A DNA stretch of 16,837 bases from Desulfuromusa sp. (lineage in GTDB: Bacteria; Desulfobacterota; Desulfuromonadia; Desulfuromonadales; Geopsychrobacteraceae): positions 1-16,837 of the forward strand of contig JAOZOH010000061.1 in the NCBI GenBank assembly GCA_029933365.1, read 5' to 3'. The notes under the pieces were generated by a model. The model did no database searches. It was not told the DNA's origin and worked only from the letters and a program-made list of their open reading frames with translations. Position numbers and translations under genes: made by a program. This document shows positions 5,288-16,783 of the stretch, piece by piece (position 1 is the stretch's first letter; each line of letters opens with the position of its first letter).

Positions 5288-8200
5288 ATGGCGTATTCGT
5301 TTGCGAATAACCCGCTCCTCAGGAAGCACTTCGCAAAGGTTACGAATATCATCGATATTCCAAACCTCATTGATATACAAAAAACTTCTTATAAAAGATT
5401 CTTGCAGGCAGATTTGCCCTCTCCAGAGCGCAAGCAAAGTGGCCTAGAGGCAGTCTTTCGTTCCGTATTTCCCATCCATGACTTTAGTGACACTTGCTCT
5501 ATGGAGTATGTTTCCTATGGCTTGGGTGTGCCTAAATATGATGTCGAGGAATGTCACCAGCGCGGCATGACCTACGCTGCTCCAATAAAAGTGAAGGTGC
5601 GGTTAGTCACCTGGGATGTTGATAAGGATGCTGGTACCCAGTCGATCCGCGACATCAAGGAGCAGGAAGTTTATTTTGGTGAAATTCCGCTGATGACAGA
5701 AAATGGAACGTTCATCATTAATGGAACTGAGCGGGTTATTGTCAGCCAGCTACATCGCTCGCCAGGGGTTTTCTTTTCTCATGATAAAGGGAAAACTCAT
5801 TCTAGCGGTAAGGTTCTCTTTAGTGCACGCATTATCCCTTATCGCGGCTCGTGGCTTGATTTTGATTTCGATCATAAAGATTTGCTCTGGGTTCGTATTG
5901 ACCGGCGACGCAAGCTTCCTGCAACGGTGTTGTTGAAAGCTCTCGGTTATACGACTGAAGAATTACTTAAGTATTACTATGATTTAGAAGAGATTTCCTG
6001 GAATGGCAAGGAATATGTCAAGAGAGTAAATCTCGACCTTTTAGCGGGAAAACGCGCCAGCTCTGATATTCTCTCCAACGATGGTGAGGTGCTGGTTAAG
6101 GCGAATCGTAAATTTACTCGTTCTGCCATTCGCAAGCTCAATGATGACGGGATTGAGTCTATTCCGATTACCGCAGAGGAGTTGGTTGGGCAGGTTGTTG
6201 CCAGTGATATTGTCGATGAGACAACTGGTGAAGTTATTCTCGAATGTAATGGTGAGCTAAATGAGTTGAAGCTCGAGGAATTGCGCGAGAAAAAGATCAA
6301 TAACTTTTCTATTTTATTTATTGATCATCTCTATGTTGGGTCCTATCTGAGCGATACTCTCAGAGTCGATAAAGTAGAAACCGCTGAGGATGCAATTATT
6401 GAGATTTTCCGCCGCCTGCGTCCGGGTGATCCTCCGACGATAAGAACAGCGACAACGCTTTTCGAAAGTTTGTTCTTTAACGCTGACCGATATGATATCT
6501 CAGCAGTTGGGCGCTTAAAGCTCAACCACAAGCTCGGAGTCGACAGTCCGTTAGAGCTTTCGACGCTGACAAAAGAAGATATCCTCAGGGTTGTGCGCTA
6601 CCTTGTTGGGTTGCGTGATGGCAAAGGCTCAGTCGATGATATCGATCATCTTGGAAATCGTCGTGTCAGAGCTGTTGGTGAGTTGCTTGAAAATCAGTAT
6701 CGTGTCGGTCTGGTGCGGATGGAGCGTGCGATCAAGGAGCGGATGAGTCTGCAAGATGTCGACAGTTTAATGCCGCACGATTTGATTAATTCAAAACCGG
6801 TTTCAGCTGTTGTTAAGGAGTTCTTTGGGTCCTCACAGCTTTCACAGTTTATGGATCAGACCAATCCTCTTTCAGAGGTGACCCATAAGCGTCGTTTGTC
6901 AGCTCTGGGACCGGGTGGTTTAACTCGAGAACGGGCCGGTTTTGAAGTGCGGGACGTCCATCCGACCCACTATGGCCGGGTTTGTCCGATTGAAACTCCT
7001 GAAGGGCCAAACATCGGCTTGATTGCTTCATTGTCGACCTACGCCCGGATTAACGAATATGGCTTCGTTGAAACGCCATACCGAATTGTTAAGGATGGTC
7101 AGGTAACTACTGAGATTAAATACTTCTCAGCACTGGAAGAAGAGGGGCATGCGATCGCTCAGGCAAATGCACCGATTGATGACGACGGCGTGTTTATCAA
7201 TGAGCTCGTCAACGTGCGCCAGACCGGTGAGTTTTTACTCTTGCCACCAGACCAGATTGACTTGATGGATGTTTCACCAAAGCAGATTGTATCGGTTGCT
7301 GCTGCATTGATCCCGTTCCTGGAAAATGATGATGCCAACCGGGCACTGATGGGTTCAAATATGCAGCGTCAGGCTGTGCCATTGTTGCGTACTGATGCTC
7401 CTTTGGTTGGCACCGGAATGGAGCGGGTGGTTGCGCATGACTCGGGCAACTCAGTTGTTGCTCGGCATGATGGTGTTGTAGAAAGCGTTGATGCCGATCG
7501 GATTGTTATCCAGATTGATGAGAAGGATATCGATGAGACCGGGACTGGTGTTGATATCTACAATTTGCACAAATTCAGTCGTTCCAATCAAAATACCTGC
7601 ATTAACCAGAAACCGATAGTTAAGGTTGGCGATCGGGTTATCTGTGGCGATGTTGTTGCTGATGGTCCTTCTACCCAGTGGGGAGAGTTGGCTCTCGGTC
7701 AGAATGTTCTGGTCGCATTCATGCCGTGGCATGGTTACAACTTTGAGGATTCCATCCTGATTTCAGAAAAAATTGTTCAGGATGACCGCTACACTTCAAT
7801 TCATATTGAAGAATTTGAGTGTGTCGCACGAGATACCAAGCTTGGCAAAGAAGAGATTACCGATGATATTCCCAATCTTGGTGAAGATGCCTTGAGTGAC
7901 CTGGATGATTCGGGAATCATCCGTATTGGTGCGAGTGTCAAGCCGGGAGATATCCTGGTTGGTAAGATAACTCCAAAGGGAGAAACTCAACTGTCTCCTG
8001 AGGAAAAACTGCTGCGGGCTATTTTCGGTGAAAAAGCTGGTGATGTCCGAGATACTTCGCTAAGAGTTCCCCCTGGTGAAGAAGGTGTTGTCATTGGCGC
8101 CAGGGTCTTCTCCCGTAAAGGGTTTGATAAAGATAACCGCACTGAGCAGATAGAAGCACGAGAAATTGAGAAGTTGCTAAAGGATCGGGAAGATGAAATC

Positions 8201-9391
8201 CGGATTCTGCGTAAGTCGACTCGCAATAAGATCCGTTCGTTACTGGTCGGTTTGACTGCCGCGGTTGCAATAGAGGATGAGGCGGGTAAAGCATTATTGC
8301 CAAATCGACGTAAAATTACTGAGGATGCGTTTGATAAGGTTCCTTTTAGCCGTATTCAGGAAATCTCTGTAACTGGAAGCACTGATGCTGAAGAAAAGAT
8401 CAGTAACTTGCTGAATCGTTTAGAAGAGCGTGAGCAGTTGATTACGGCTGTTTTTGATGACAAGATCGATAAGTGCAAGCGTGGCGATGATCTGCCACCA
8501 GGCGTCATCAAGATGGTTAAGGTCTATATCGCTATCAAACGTAAATTGCAAGTCGGTGACAAGATGGCTGGTCGACATGGTAATAAGGGCGTTTTGTCGC
8601 GGATTCTTCCCCAGGAAGATATGCCCTATATGGAGGATGGTACCCCGGTCGAAATTGTTCTCAACCCTCTTGGTGTCCCATCACGGATGAATGTTGGTCA
8701 GATTCTTGAGACTCACCTTGGCTTAGCTGCCCGCGGTCTGGGGAACCAGATTAGAAAAGTTCTCGAGGAACAGTACAGCGAGACAGCACTTAAAAAACAG
8801 ATTAAAGAAGCCTATGCGGATAAAGAGTTAGACAGCTTTATCGATGGACTGAATGAGGATGATCTTAAGGTCCTAGCGCGTCGCCTGTTCCAGGGCGTGC
8901 CGATGGCTTCGCCGGTTTTTGAGGGTGTCAGTGAGAAAATAATTAAGGATCAGGTAAAACGAGCCGGGTTTGACACCAGCGGCCAGATGACCCTTTATGA
9001 CGGAAATACCGGCGAGGCATTTAAGGAAAAAGTTACTGTCGGCATTATGTATATGCTCAAGTTGCACCACTTGGTCGATGATAAAATCCATGCTCGATCA
9101 ATTGGTCCCTACAGTTTGGTCACCCAGCAGCCACTTGGTGGTAAAGCACAGTTTGGTGGTCAGCGACTTGGGGAGATGGAAGTCTGGGCCATGGAGGCCT
9201 ATGGTGCCGCGCATGCTCTGCAGGAATTTTTGACTGTCAAATCTGATGATGTTGCTGGTCGAACCCGAATGTATGAAGCTATTGTTAAGGGAAAACATAC
9301 CCTTGAAGCCGGCTTGCCAGAGTCATTTAACGTGCTGATCAAAGAACTTCAGGCTCTCTGCCTGGATGTTGATCTACTGGAAGAGGATTAG
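5288..9391 (+). CDS. rpoB: DNA-directed RNA polymerase subunit beta
   Basis: The beta subunit forms one pincer of core RNA polymerase and, with beta', the active site. The product is 1367 residues, slightly longer than E. coli (1342). The rifampicin pocket [20 protein letters not shown] lies around 515-534, with Q520, D523, H533 and S538 matching the sensitive residues Q513, D516, H526 and S531 of E. coli. Next comes the fork segment [21 protein letters not shown] charged helical insertion at about 940-1060 corresponds to the proteobacterial beta-insertion. The catalytic segment [11 protein letters not shown] begins at 1092, and the C-terminus contains [24 protein letters not shown] at 5276-5282 sits 5 nt before the ATG. 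It is followed by rpoC after 74 nt. Confidence 0.99.
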   Translation: MAYSFANNPLLRKHFAKVTNIIDIPNLIDIQKTSYKRFLQADLPSPERKQSGLEAVFRSVFPIHDFSDTCSMEYVSYGLGVPKYDVEECHQRGMTYAAPIKVKVRLVTWDVDKDAGTQSIRDIKEQEVYFGEIPLMTENGTFIINGTERVIVSQLHRSPGVFFSHDKGKTHSSGKVLFSARIIPYRGSWLDFDFDHKDLLWVRIDRRRKLPATVLLKALGYTTEELLKYYYDLEEISWNGKEYVKRVNLDLLAGKRASSDILSNDGEVLVKANRKFTRSAIRKLNDDGIESIPITAEELVGQVVASDIVDETTGEVILECNGELNELKLEELREKKINNFSILFIDHLYVGSYLSDTLRVDKVETAEDAIIEIFRRLRPGDPPTIRTATTLFESLFFNADRYDISAVGRLKLNHKLGVDSPLELSTLTKEDILRVVRYLVGLRDGKGSVDDIDHLGNRRVRAVGELLENQYRVGLVRMERAIKERMSLQDVDSLMPHDLINSKPVSAVVKEFFGSSQLSQFMDQTNPLSEVTHKRRLSALGPGGLTRERAGFEVRDVHPTHYGRVCPIETPEGPNIGLIASLSTYARINEYGFVETPYRIVKDGQVTTEIKYFSALEEEGHAIAQANAPIDDDGVFINELVNVRQTGEFLLLPPDQIDLMDVSPKQIVSVAAALIPFLENDDANRALMGSNMQRQAVPLLRTDAPLVGTGMERVVAHDSGNSVVARHDGVVESVDADRIVIQIDEKDIDETGTGVDIYNLHKFSRSNQNTCINQKPIVKVGDRVICGDVVADGPSTQWGELALGQNVLVAFMPWHGYNFEDSILISEKIVQDDRYTSIHIEEFECVARDTKLGKEEITDDIPNLGEDALSDLDDSGIIRIGASVKPGDILVGKITPKGETQLSPEEKLLRAIFGEKAGDVRDTSLRVPPGEEGVVIGARVFSRKGFDKDNRTEQIEAREIEKLLKDREDEIRILRKSTRNKIRSLLVGLTAAVAIEDEAGKALLPNRRKITEDAFDKVPFSRIQEISVTGSTDAEEKISNLLNRLEEREQLITAVFDDKIDKCKRGDDLPPGVIKMVKVYIAIKRKLQVGDKMAGRHGNKGVLSRILPQEDMPYMEDGTPVEIVLNPLGVPSRMNVGQILETHLGLAARGLGNQIRKVLEEQYSETALKKQIKEAYADKELDSFIDGLNEDDLKVLARRLFQGVPMASPVFEGVSEKIIKDQVKRAGFDTSGQMTLYDGNTGEAFKEKVTVGIMYMLKLHHLVDDKIHARSIGPYSLVTQQPLGGKAQFGGQRLGEMEVWAMEAYGAAHALQEFLTVKSDDVAGRTRMYEAIVKGKHTLEAGLPESFNVLIKELQALCLDVDLLEED

Positions 9392-9424
9392 GGGAAACCC
9401 AACCAGTAAGCGTTAGATTGTAAT

Positions 9425-9468
9425 TTGTAGAAACTAAAGCACTCATCCTACAAGGAGAATGCGTTTTG
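9425..9468 (+). promoter_or_regulatory. rpoC translation initiation region (TTG start)
   Basis: AAGGAG (9452-9457) precedes the TTG start codon by 8 nt. TTGTAG (9425-9430) can pair with CTACAA (9448-9453), whose last two bases belong to the Shine-Dalgarno sequence. A rare start codon plus a weak hairpin at the ribosome-binding site suggests initiation on beta' is deliberately moderate. The start is well supported; the hairpin effect is speculative. Confidence 0.55.
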
Positions 9469-12400
9469 GAAGATATTTTCAGTCTCTTTGAACGTCCGAA
9501 AGATCCGTTGAGTTTTAACTCTATCCAGCTATCGCTGGCGTCACCGGAAAAGATCCGTGAGCGTTCTTTCGGTGAGGTGAAAAAACCAGAAACCATCAAC
9601 TATCGGACTTTTAAGCCCGAGCGTGATGGCCTCTTCTGCGCCAAGATCTTTGGTCCAACCAAGGATTATGAATGTAACTGCGGTAAGTATAAACGGATGA
9701 AGCACCGCGGTATCGTTTGCGAAAAGTGCGGCGTTGAAGTTATTCCCAGTAAAGTACGGCGCGAGCGGTTGGGACATATTGATCTTGCTTGTCCGGTCGC
9801 CCATATCTGGTTTCTCAAGTCGTTACCGTCACGAATTGGCGCGTTGCTTGATATGACCCTCAAGGATCTGGAAAAGGTACTTTATTTTGAGGCCTACGTG
9901 GTTCTTGATCCTGGTGAGACTTCTCTTGAAAAAGGGCAATTGCTTCCTGAAGATAAATACAGTGAGGCGATGGACGAGTTTGCAGGGCAATTTGTCGCTG
10001 GTATGGGAGCTGAAGCTGTTCGCGAGTTGTTGGTTGAGATCGATCTAGTTGAGGTTGGTGATCAGCTGCGAATCGAGATGAAGGAAGCAACCAGCGAGGC
10101 AAAACGGAAGAAGGTTTCCAAGCGGCTGAAAGTTATTAATTCATTCCGTCAAAGTCATAACCGACCGGAATGGATGATTCTGGAAACTGTTCCAGTTCTG
10201 CCGCCTGAGTTGCGTCCATTGGTCCCCTTGGATGGTGGCCGCTTTGCAACCTCTGATCTGAATGATCTGTACCGCCGGGTTATTAACCGCAACAATCGTC
10301 TCAAGAGACTGATGGAATTGCGAGCTCCAGAAGTTATTATCCGTAACGAAAAGCGGATGCTTCAGGAAGCTGTGGATGCCCTCTTTGATAACGGTCGTCG
10401 TGGTCGCGCAATTACCGGACCAAGTAAACGCCCATTGAAATCATTATCCGATATGCTTAAGGGAAAGGGTGGTCGCTTCCGCCAGAACCTGCTCGGGAAG
10501 CGGGTTGATTATTCGGGACGGTCAGTTATTGTCGTTGGACCAGAATTAAAATTACACCAGTGTGGTTTGCCGAAGAAAATGGCGCTTGAGTTGTTTAAGC
10601 CTTTTATTTATCAGAAGCTTGATGAAAGAGGCCTATCAACAACGGTCAAAAGTGCCAAAAAAATGGTGGAAAAAGAGAAGCCAGAAGTTTGGGATGTCCT
10701 TGAGGAGGTTATAAAAGAGCACCCGGTCATGCTTAACCGTGCTCCAACTCTGCACCGTCTTGGTATTCAGGCGTTTGAGCCCGTTTTGATCGAGGGTAAG
10801 GCCATTCAGTTGCATCCGTTGGTCTGTACCGCCTTTAACGCTGACTTTGACGGTGACCAGATGGCTGTTCACCTGCCCCTTTCAATTGAAAGTCAGATTG
10901 AAGCCCGGGTGTTGATGATGTCGACCAATAATATTCTTTCTCCCGCAAGTGGCAAGCCAATTATTGTTCCATCCCAGGATATGGTTCTTGGCCTCTACTA
11001 CATGACCAAAGAGCGTCCCTTTGCCGCAGGCACGGGCAAAGTATTTGCTTCAAGAGATGAAGTCCGGATGGCCTATGATTCTGGCGAAGCTGATTTACAG
11101 GCAGCAATAAAGGTCAGGATGTCTCCAGTTTCTGATGCGCCACTTAAGCGGATAGCAACGACTGTTGGTCGTATTTTATTGCGCGAAGTTGTCCCCGATG
11201 CCATTGATTTTAAACATGTTAACAAGCTGATGGGTAAAAAACAGGTTGCTGATTTAATCGACATCAGTTTCCGGTTTGCTGGCAACAAGGAAACGGTCAT
11301 TCTTGCTGATAAGCTTAAAGAGACGGGGTATCGCTATTCAAGTATTGCTGGGGTCTCGATCTGTCTTGACGATATGGTCATTCCGGAGAGCAAAGAGGCT
11401 AGAATTAAAGTTTCTGCAGACGAAGTCAAGGATATCCAGCAGCAATATACCGAAGGTCTGATAACCGATGGCGAACGCTATAATAAGGTTATTGATATCT
11501 GGGCAAAATGTACTGAAGATATCGCTGGAACGATGCTTGGTAATATCGCTGTCGAAAAGATCAAATCTGCGGATGGAGAAGAGGTCGAGGTTTCATCGTT
11601 TAACGCTATCCATATGATGGCTGATTCCGGAGCACGGGGGAGCGCCCAGCAGATTCGTCAGTTAGCTGGGATGCGGGGCCTGATGGCTAAGCCGGATGGA
11701 TCGATTATCGAGACCCCCATCACCGCTAATTTCCGTGAAGGGCTAACGGTTCTTCAGTATTTTATATCGACTCACGGTGCGCGTAAGGGGTTGGCTGATA
11801 CTGCGCTTAAAACAGCAAACTCCGGTTATTTGACCCGTCGTCTAGTTGATGTCGCTCAAGATGCCATTATTATCGAAAAAGATTGCGATACTCTGGATGG
11901 CATTGAGGTGTCATCTCTCACTGAGGGTGGCGAAGTTATCGAACGCTTGGGTGACCGGATTCTTGGTCGGGTTGCCCTTGAGGATATCGTTGATCCGGTC
12001 ACCGATGAACTCTTGGTCGAGGCCAATCAGCTGATTGATGAGGCGCTGGTGGCTGTTATTGAAGAGGCCGGAATAGAAAGAATCAAGATCCGGTCAGTTC
12101 TGACTTGTAAGAGCCGCCGTGGTATTTGTGCTCTTTGTTATGGCCGTGATTTAGCACGGGGTCATCTGGTTAACCTTGGAGAGGCTGTTGGGGTTATTGC
12201 AGCTCAATCAATCGGCGAGCCAGGGACCCAGTTGACGATGCGGACTTTCCATATCGGTGGTACCGCTTCGCGGCGCGCAGAGCAAACCTCACTTGAAGCT
12301 CGCTTTGATGGCTCACTTAAATTTATTAACTTAACAACAGTTGATAACGCTGAAGGTTTCCCTGTGGTCATGAACCGCAAGGGAGAAATTGCTGTTGTTG

Positions 12401-13620
12401 ATGATACGGGTCGTGAACGTGAGCGTTATGGGGTTGTTTACGGTGCTTGTTTGACCCGTCAGGAAGGTGGTGCGGTCAAGAGTGGAGAGATTCTGGCAGA
12501 ATGGGATCCCTACACAGTCCCGATCATCACTGAGGTTGGCGGTATTGTTCACTATGGTGATATTGCTGAAGGGATCACCATGCAGGAGCAGGTTGATGAA
12601 GTTACCGGGCTGTCACGTAAGGTGGTAACAGAGTCGAAGTCAGCTGACAAGCGGCCTAGAATCACCTTGAAAGGGGAGGACGGCAAAACTGTCAAACTTC
12701 CAAATGGAACTCAGGCACGCTACATGCTACCTGTTGGTGCCAATATCTCCGTAGTGGAAGGTGCAGAGCTGCACTCTGGTGCAATTCTGGCCAAAATTCC
12801 ACGTGAGACCACTAAAACGAAAGATATCACCGGCGGTTTGCCGCGGGTTGCTGAGCTGTTTGAAGCACGTAAACCGAAGGAACTGGCAGTTATCTCAGAA
12901 ATCGATGGCGTAGTTTCTTACGGTAAAGATTCAAAAGGTAAGCGTAAGATTGTTGTCACCCCTGAAATTGGTGAGCCAGCTGAATATCTAATCCCGAAAG
13001 GTAAACATATCTCGGTGCATGAAGGGGATGTTCTACATGCTGGCGAAGAACTGGTTGATGGTTCCAGCAATCCTCACGATATTCTGCGAGTTCTCGGTAG
13101 TAAGGAACTTTCGAAATACCTGGTTGATGAGGTTCAGGAGGTCTATCGTTTACAGGGGGTTAAGATCAACGATAAACATATTGAAACCATCGTTCGTCAG
13201 ATGTTGAGGAAGGTACAAATCAAGGATGTTGGAGATGCCAATTTCTTGATAGATGACCAGATTGACCGCTGGGTTTTTGAGGCGGAAAATAATCGGATAA
13301 CAGCTGATGGTGGTCAGCCCGCAATTGGTGAGCCAATTATGTTGGGGATTACCAAGGCCTCACTGTCTACTGAGTCCTTTATCTCGGCAGCTTCATTCCA
13401 GGAGACAACCAAGGTGCTGACTCAAGCTTCAATTCAAGGGAAAACTGACTCTCTCCTTGGGTTGAAGGAAAACGTCATCATGGGTCGATTGATTCCAGCC
13501 GGAACCGGTGTCGGTCAGTATCGTTCTGTTGAGCTGATGACTCCAGAGCCAGAAGTTAAAATGGAAGAACCGATTGTCATAGATGAATCAGAAACAGAAC
13601 TTCCTGAAGAGGCGGATTAA
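9466..13620 (+). CDS. rpoC: DNA-directed RNA polymerase subunit beta'
   Basis: The beta' subunit holds the catalytic magnesium. The product is 1384 residues. Zinc site 1 is C70, C72, C85 and C88; the catalytic loop NADFDGD is at 458-464 (D460, D462, D464); zinc site 2 is C807, C881, C888 and C891; the trigger loop begins MRTFHIGG at 925. A long insertion within the trigger loop (about 937-1118) corresponds to the SI3 module of proteobacteria, and [19 protein letters not shown] lies near the C-terminus. The start is TTG at 9466: an in-frame TAA at 9421-9423 closes the frame upstream, there is no ATG or GTG between, the next in-frame ATG is codon 78, and AAGGAG (9452-9457) is 8 nt upstream. The nearby ATG at 9459 is out of frame. 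Confidence 0.99.
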   Translation: MEDIFSLFERPKDPLSFNSIQLSLASPEKIRERSFGEVKKPETINYRTFKPERDGLFCAKIFGPTKDYECNCGKYKRMKHRGIVCEKCGVEVIPSKVRRERLGHIDLACPVAHIWFLKSLPSRIGALLDMTLKDLEKVLYFEAYVVLDPGETSLEKGQLLPEDKYSEAMDEFAGQFVAGMGAEAVRELLVEIDLVEVGDQLRIEMKEATSEAKRKKVSKRLKVINSFRQSHNRPEWMILETVPVLPPELRPLVPLDGGRFATSDLNDLYRRVINRNNRLKRLMELRAPEVIIRNEKRMLQEAVDALFDNGRRGRAITGPSKRPLKSLSDMLKGKGGRFRQNLLGKRVDYSGRSVIVVGPELKLHQCGLPKKMALELFKPFIYQKLDERGLSTTVKSAKKMVEKEKPEVWDVLEEVIKEHPVMLNRAPTLHRLGIQAFEPVLIEGKAIQLHPLVCTAFNADFDGDQMAVHLPLSIESQIEARVLMMSTNNILSPASGKPIIVPSQDMVLGLYYMTKERPFAAGTGKVFASRDEVRMAYDSGEADLQAAIKVRMSPVSDAPLKRIATTVGRILLREVVPDAIDFKHVNKLMGKKQVADLIDISFRFAGNKETVILADKLKETGYRYSSIAGVSICLDDMVIPESKEARIKVSADEVKDIQQQYTEGLITDGERYNKVIDIWAKCTEDIAGTMLGNIAVEKIKSADGEEVEVSSFNAIHMMADSGARGSAQQIRQLAGMRGLMAKPDGSIIETPITANFREGLTVLQYFISTHGARKGLADTALKTANSGYLTRRLVDVAQDAIIIEKDCDTLDGIEVSSLTEGGEVIERLGDRILGRVALEDIVDPVTDELLVEANQLIDEALVAVIEEAGIERIKIRSVLTCKSRRGICALCYGRDLARGHLVNLGEAVGVIAAQSIGEPGTQLTMRTFHIGGTASRRAEQTSLEARFDGSLKFINLTTVDNAEGFPVVMNRKGEIAVVDDTGRERERYGVVYGACLTRQEGGAVKSGEILAEWDPYTVPIITEVGGIVHYGDIAEGITMQEQVDEVTGLSRKVVTESKSADKRPRITLKGEDGKTVKLPNGTQARYMLPVGANISVVEGAELHSGAILAKIPRETTKTKDITGGLPRVAELFEARKPKELAVISEIDGVVSYGKDSKGKRKIVVTPEIGEPAEYLIPKGKHISVHEGDVLHAGEELVDGSSNPHDILRVLGSKELSKYLVDEVQEVYRLQGVKINDKHIETIVRQMLRKVQIKDVGDANFLIDDQIDRWVFEAENNRITADGGQPAIGEPIMLGITKASLSTESFISAASFQETTKVLTQASIQGKTDSLLGLKENVIMGRLIPAGTGVGQYRSVELMTPEPEVKMEEPIVIDESETELPEEAD

Positions 13621-13629
13621 ATCGTTTTG

Positions 13630-13654
13630 AAGGGTTCTTGTTTAGGACCTTTTT
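13630..13654 (+). terminator. Probable weak intrinsic terminator after rpoC
   Basis: Ten nt after the rpoC stop, the arm 13630-13638 can pair with 13644-13652 (9 bp including two G-U wobbles, 5-nt loop TTGTT), and a five-T run ends at 13654. The geometry fits a short Rho-independent terminator, but the stem has few G-C pairs and the T run is partly within it, so read-through is likely. It marks the border between the rpoBC and str operons. Confidence 0.5.
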
Positions 13655-13692
13655 GCTCAGTAAAGACTAATCTTTAGAAGAGAAAAAAGAGC

Positions 13693-13719
13693 TTGACAAA
13701 GAAGATGCTGATTGATAAT
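13693..13719 (+). promoter_or_regulatory. Sigma70-type promoter for the str operon
   Basis: A perfect -35 TTGACA (13693-13698) is followed after 15 nt by GATAAT (13714-13719), five of six matches to TATAAT. The 15-nt spacer is short but tolerated. Expected transcription start is near 13726, about 67 nt before rpsL. It lies just downstream of the probable rpoC terminator, so rpsL-rpsG-fusA-tuf could be transcribed independently. A second TTGACA at 13768 has no -10 partner. Confidence 0.6.
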
Positions 13720-13720
13720 C

Positions 13721-13742
13721 TCTGCGGGTTTTTCCCCACAGA
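13721..13742 (+). other. Hairpin at the start of the rpsL leader
   Basis: TCTGCGGG (13721-13728) pairs with CCCACAGA (13735-13742) apart from one C-A mismatch, around a T-rich loop. It overlaps the predicted transcription start of the rpsL promoter, so only part of it may be in the mRNA. It might instead be part of read-through transcripts from rpoC. The role is unknown. Confidence 0.35.
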
Positions 13743-13792
13743 AAGATCAGCTTTAGCTGCTGAAATATTGACAAGGATTTTGGAGAATCTAG

Positions 13793-14164
13793 ATGCCAAC
13801 TATTAACCAATTGATTCGCAACGGGCGCAAAAAGAAAGTTACAAAATCAACTGCACCCGCGCTGAAATCTTGCCCACAACGGCGTGGAGTTTGTACTCGT
13901 GTTTATACGACGACTCCAAAGAAACCAAACTCAGCGCTGCGGAAAGTTGCTCGTGTGCGTCTGACGAATGGACTTGTTGTGACCTCTTATATTCCGGGGG
14001 TGGGGCATAATCTACAGGAACACTCCGTCGTCTTGATTCGTGGTGGTCGGGTAAAGGATTTGCCTGGTGTTCGTTATCACATTGTGCGTGGAACTCTTGA
14101 TCTTGCTGCAGTTAAAGATCGCAAGCAAGGTCGCTCCAAATATGGCGCTAAGCGCCCGAAGTAA
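13793..14164 (+). CDS. rpsL: 30S ribosomal protein S12
   Basis: S12 lies at the decoding centre and affects translational accuracy. The product is 123 residues, the standard short form. The segments [21 protein letters not shown] and [20 protein letters not shown] are diagnostic. K43 and K88, the main sites of streptomycin-resistance mutations, are both lysine, so the protein looks streptomycin-sensitive. D89 is the aspartate methylthiolated in E. coli. GGAG (13782-13785) lies 7 nt before the ATG. It opens the str operon and is followed by rpsG after 25 nt. Confidence 0.98.
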   Translation: MPTINQLIRNGRKKKVTKSTAPALKSCPQRRGVCTRVYTTTPKKPNSALRKVARVRLTNGLVVTSYIPGVGHNLQEHSVVLIRGGRVKDLPGVRYHIVRGTLDLAAVKDRKQGRSKYGAKRPK

Positions 14165-14189
14165 TTTATAGTCTGAGGAAGAGGACGTT

Positions 14190-14660
14190 ATGCCAAGGAG
14201 AAGAGAGGTCCCTAAGCGGATCATTCTGCCTGATCCCAAATTCGGGGATCTGTTAGTTGCCAAGTTTGTAAATAATGTCATGGTCGATGGAAAAAAGAGC
14301 ACTGCTGAGCAGATTGTTTATGGTGCTTTTGATTTGGTTGCGGAACGGTCAGGGAATGATCCTCTGGAAGTTTTTAAGACAGCAATGGAGAATGTCCGGC
14401 CAGTGCTTGAGGTTAAGTCACGTCGTGTTGGCGGATCTACTTACCAGGTTCCAATTGAGGTGAGTCCTTCCCGTCGTACTGCGTTGGCGATGCGCTGGAT
14501 CGCAATTTATGCGAAAGCACGTAGTGAGAAGACTATGCGTGAGCGCCTTGCTGGAGAGTTTCTTGATGCTTTTAATAATCGCGGCGCTGCAGTTAAAAAA
14601 CGTGAAGATACGCACCGTATGGCAGACGCTAACAAGGCATTTGCTCATTATCGCTGGTAG
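14190..14660 (+). CDS. rpsG: 30S ribosomal protein S7
   Basis: S7 nucleates assembly of the 16S rRNA 3' major domain (small-subunit head) and contacts E-site tRNA. The product is 156 residues, the usual bacterial length. It starts [10 protein letters not shown] and contains [29 protein letters not shown] and [10 protein letters not shown], with the C-terminal [25 protein letters not shown] at 14181-14184 sits 5 nt before the ATG. In E. coli S7 represses its own operon through the rpsL-rpsG gap; here the gap is only 25 nt and shows no obvious structured target, so I cannot support that mechanism. Confidence 0.98.
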   Translation: MPRRREVPKRIILPDPKFGDLLVAKFVNNVMVDGKKSTAEQIVYGAFDLVAERSGNDPLEVFKTAMENVRPVLEVKSRRVGGSTYQVPIEVSPSRRTALAMRWIAIYAKARSEKTMRERLAGEFLDAFNNRGAAVKKREDTHRMADANKAFAHYRW

Positions 14661-14684
14661 TTCAGTCGTTTTCAGGAGTAGGTA

Positions 14685-16763
14685 GTGGCACGTAAAGTTG
14701 CATTAGACAAGACCCGCAATATTGGCATTATGGCTCATATTGATGCCGGGAAAACAACGACTACGGAGCGTATTCTCTATTATACGGGGGTTTCGCACAA
14801 GATCGGTGAGGTCCATGATGGTGCTGCAACCATGGATTGGATGGAGCAGGAGCAGGAGCGAGGAATAACTATAACGTCGGCTGCGACAACCTGCTTTTGG
14901 AAGGACCACCGAGTCAATATTATTGACACTCCTGGGCACGTGGATTTCACCATAGAAGTTGAGCGCTCATTGAAGGTGCTTGACGGTTCCGTGGCAGTTT
15001 TCTGCTCGGTAGGTGGGGTTGAGCCTCAGTCTGAGACTGTTTGGCGTCAGGCTGACAAGTATGGTGTGCCAAGGATTGCTTTTATCAATAAAATGGATCG
15101 AACGGGTGCTGATTTTACCCGTGGTGTTGATATGATCCGTGAGCGGTTAGGGGCAAATCCTCTGCCACTCCAGCTGCCAATTGGCTCTGAAGAAAATTTC
15201 CGAGGCCTGGTTGATTTGGTTGCCATGCAGGCGATTGTCTGGGATGACGAATCTATGGGCGCAAAATATGACGTCGTAGATATTCCTGCCGACATGGTAG
15301 ATGATGTTGCTATGGCTCGTGAAACCTTGCTCGAAGAGATTTCCTCAAATGACGATGAGTTGATGGAAAAATATCTTGGTGGTGAAGAGCTGACTCTTGG
15401 TGAAATTAAGGGGGCAATTCGTCAGGGAACAAGAAATATCGATTTTTGCCCTGTCCTGTGTGGTAGCGCGTTTAAAAATAAAGGTGTTCAGACTTTGTTG
15501 GACGCTGTGATTGATTACATGCCTTCGCCGCTGGATGTTGAACCGATCAAGGGCGTTCATCCTGATACGGGTGAAGAGCTTACTCGCCCCGCCGATGATG
15601 ATGCTCCCTTTGCTGCGTTGGCGTTCAAGATTATGACCGATCCATTTGTTGGTCAGTTGAGTTTTTTTCGTGTTTATTCTGGGGTTGCCGAGTCGGGCAC
15701 GACAGTTTTGAATTCAACTAAGGGTCGAAAAGAGCGTTTTGGCCGTTTGTTGAAGATGCATGCTAACAAGCGTGAAGAGATTAAGCAGGTTTTTTCAGGT
15801 GATATTGCTGCGGCAGTTGGTTTGAAAAATACGACAACTGGTGATACTCTTTGTGATTTGCAAAAGCCATCCCTTTTAGAATCAATGGAGTTTCCAGAGC
15901 CGGTTATCCATCTTTCTGTTGAGCCAAAAACTAAGGCCGATCAGGAAAAAATGGGGATTGCTCTTGGGAAGCTTCTGGCTGAGGATCCATCGTTGGGAGT
16001 TCGTACTGATGAGGAAACTGGTCAAACGATTTTGTCGGGAATGGGTGAATTGCACCTTGATGTTATCGTCGACCGGATGAAACGCGAGTTTAAGGTTGAG
16101 TGTAATGTTGGTGCGCCTCAGGTCGCTTACCGTGAATCAATTACTAAAACCGTAGAAGTTCAGGGTAAGTTTGTTCGCCAATCGGGTGGTCGTGGTCAGT
16201 ATGGAGATTGTTGGCTGAAGCTTGAACCGGGTGAGCCGGGTGCTGGTTTCGAGTTTATCGATGCAATTAAGGGCGGTGTTATCCCGCGTGAATATATTCC
16301 TGCTGTTGGTAAGGGAGCTAAAGAGGCTTCTGAAAATGGTGTTTTGGCTGGATTTCCACTCGTTGATGTTAAGGTCACTTGCTTCGATGGCTCGTATCAT
16401 GATGTTGATTCAAATGAGATGGCATTCAAAATAGCTGGCTCGATGGGATTCAAAGAGGGTGCAAAAAAAGCGGCCCCAGCATTGCTTGAGCCTATCATGT
16501 CGGTTGAGGTTGTCGTTCCTGAGGAATATATGGGCGATGTGATCGGTGACCTTAATAGCCGGCGTGGTCGTATTATGGGGATGGATGCACGTGGTGGTGC
16601 GCAGATTGTGGATTCTCATGTGCCACTGTCCAGTATGTTTGGCTACGCAACAGATTTACGCAGTGCAACTCAAGGGCGAGCTACATATTCAATGGTGTTT
16701 GATCATTACGAACAGGCGCCTAAGGCAATCAGTGAAGAAATTATCGCCAAGGTCAATGGTTAG
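14685..16763 (+). CDS. fusA: Elongation factor G
   Basis: EF-G is the GTPase that drives tRNA-mRNA translocation and, with RRF, ribosome recycling. The 692-residue length is canonical. Domain G has AHIDAGKT (17-24), [17 protein letters not shown] (81-85) and NKMD (135-138). Domain III includes [18 protein letters not shown], domain [15 protein letters not shown] and GGRGQYGD, and domain [14 protein letters not shown]. The start is GTG: AGGAG (14674-14678) is 6 nt upstream, and a TAG at 14679-14681 closes the frame only two codons before it. It follows rpsG after 24 nt and precedes the second tuf by 20 nt, the classical str operon order. Confidence 0.98.
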   Translation: MARKVALDKTRNIGIMAHIDAGKTTTTERILYYTGVSHKIGEVHDGAATMDWMEQEQERGITITSAATTCFWKDHRVNIIDTPGHVDFTIEVERSLKVLDGSVAVFCSVGGVEPQSETVWRQADKYGVPRIAFINKMDRTGADFTRGVDMIRERLGANPLPLQLPIGSEENFRGLVDLVAMQAIVWDDESMGAKYDVVDIPADMVDDVAMARETLLEEISSNDDELMEKYLGGEELTLGEIKGAIRQGTRNIDFCPVLCGSAFKNKGVQTLLDAVIDYMPSPLDVEPIKGVHPDTGEELTRPADDDAPFAALAFKIMTDPFVGQLSFFRVYSGVAESGTTVLNSTKGRKERFGRLLKMHANKREEIKQVFSGDIAAAVGLKNTTTGDTLCDLQKPSLLESMEFPEPVIHLSVEPKTKADQEKMGIALGKLLAEDPSLGVRTDEETGQTILSGMGELHLDVIVDRMKREFKVECNVGAPQVAYRESITKTVEVQGKFVRQSGGRGQYGDCWLKLEPGEPGAGFEFIDAIKGGVIPREYIPAVGKGAKEASENGVLAGFPLVDVKVTCFDGSYHDVDSNEMAFKIAGSMGFKEGAKKAAPALLEPIMSVEVVVPEEYMGDVIGDLNSRRGRIMGMDARGGAQIVDSHVPLSSMFGYATDLRSATQGRATYSMVFDHYEQAPKAISEEIIAKVNG

Positions 16764-16783
16764 ACCGAGGAGAGGAGTTAGAT

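Noticed and set aside
13768..13790. Second promoter starting with TTGACA at 13768
   Set aside because: No -10-like hexamer occurs at a suitable distance, and the segment overlaps the rpsL ribosome-binding region.
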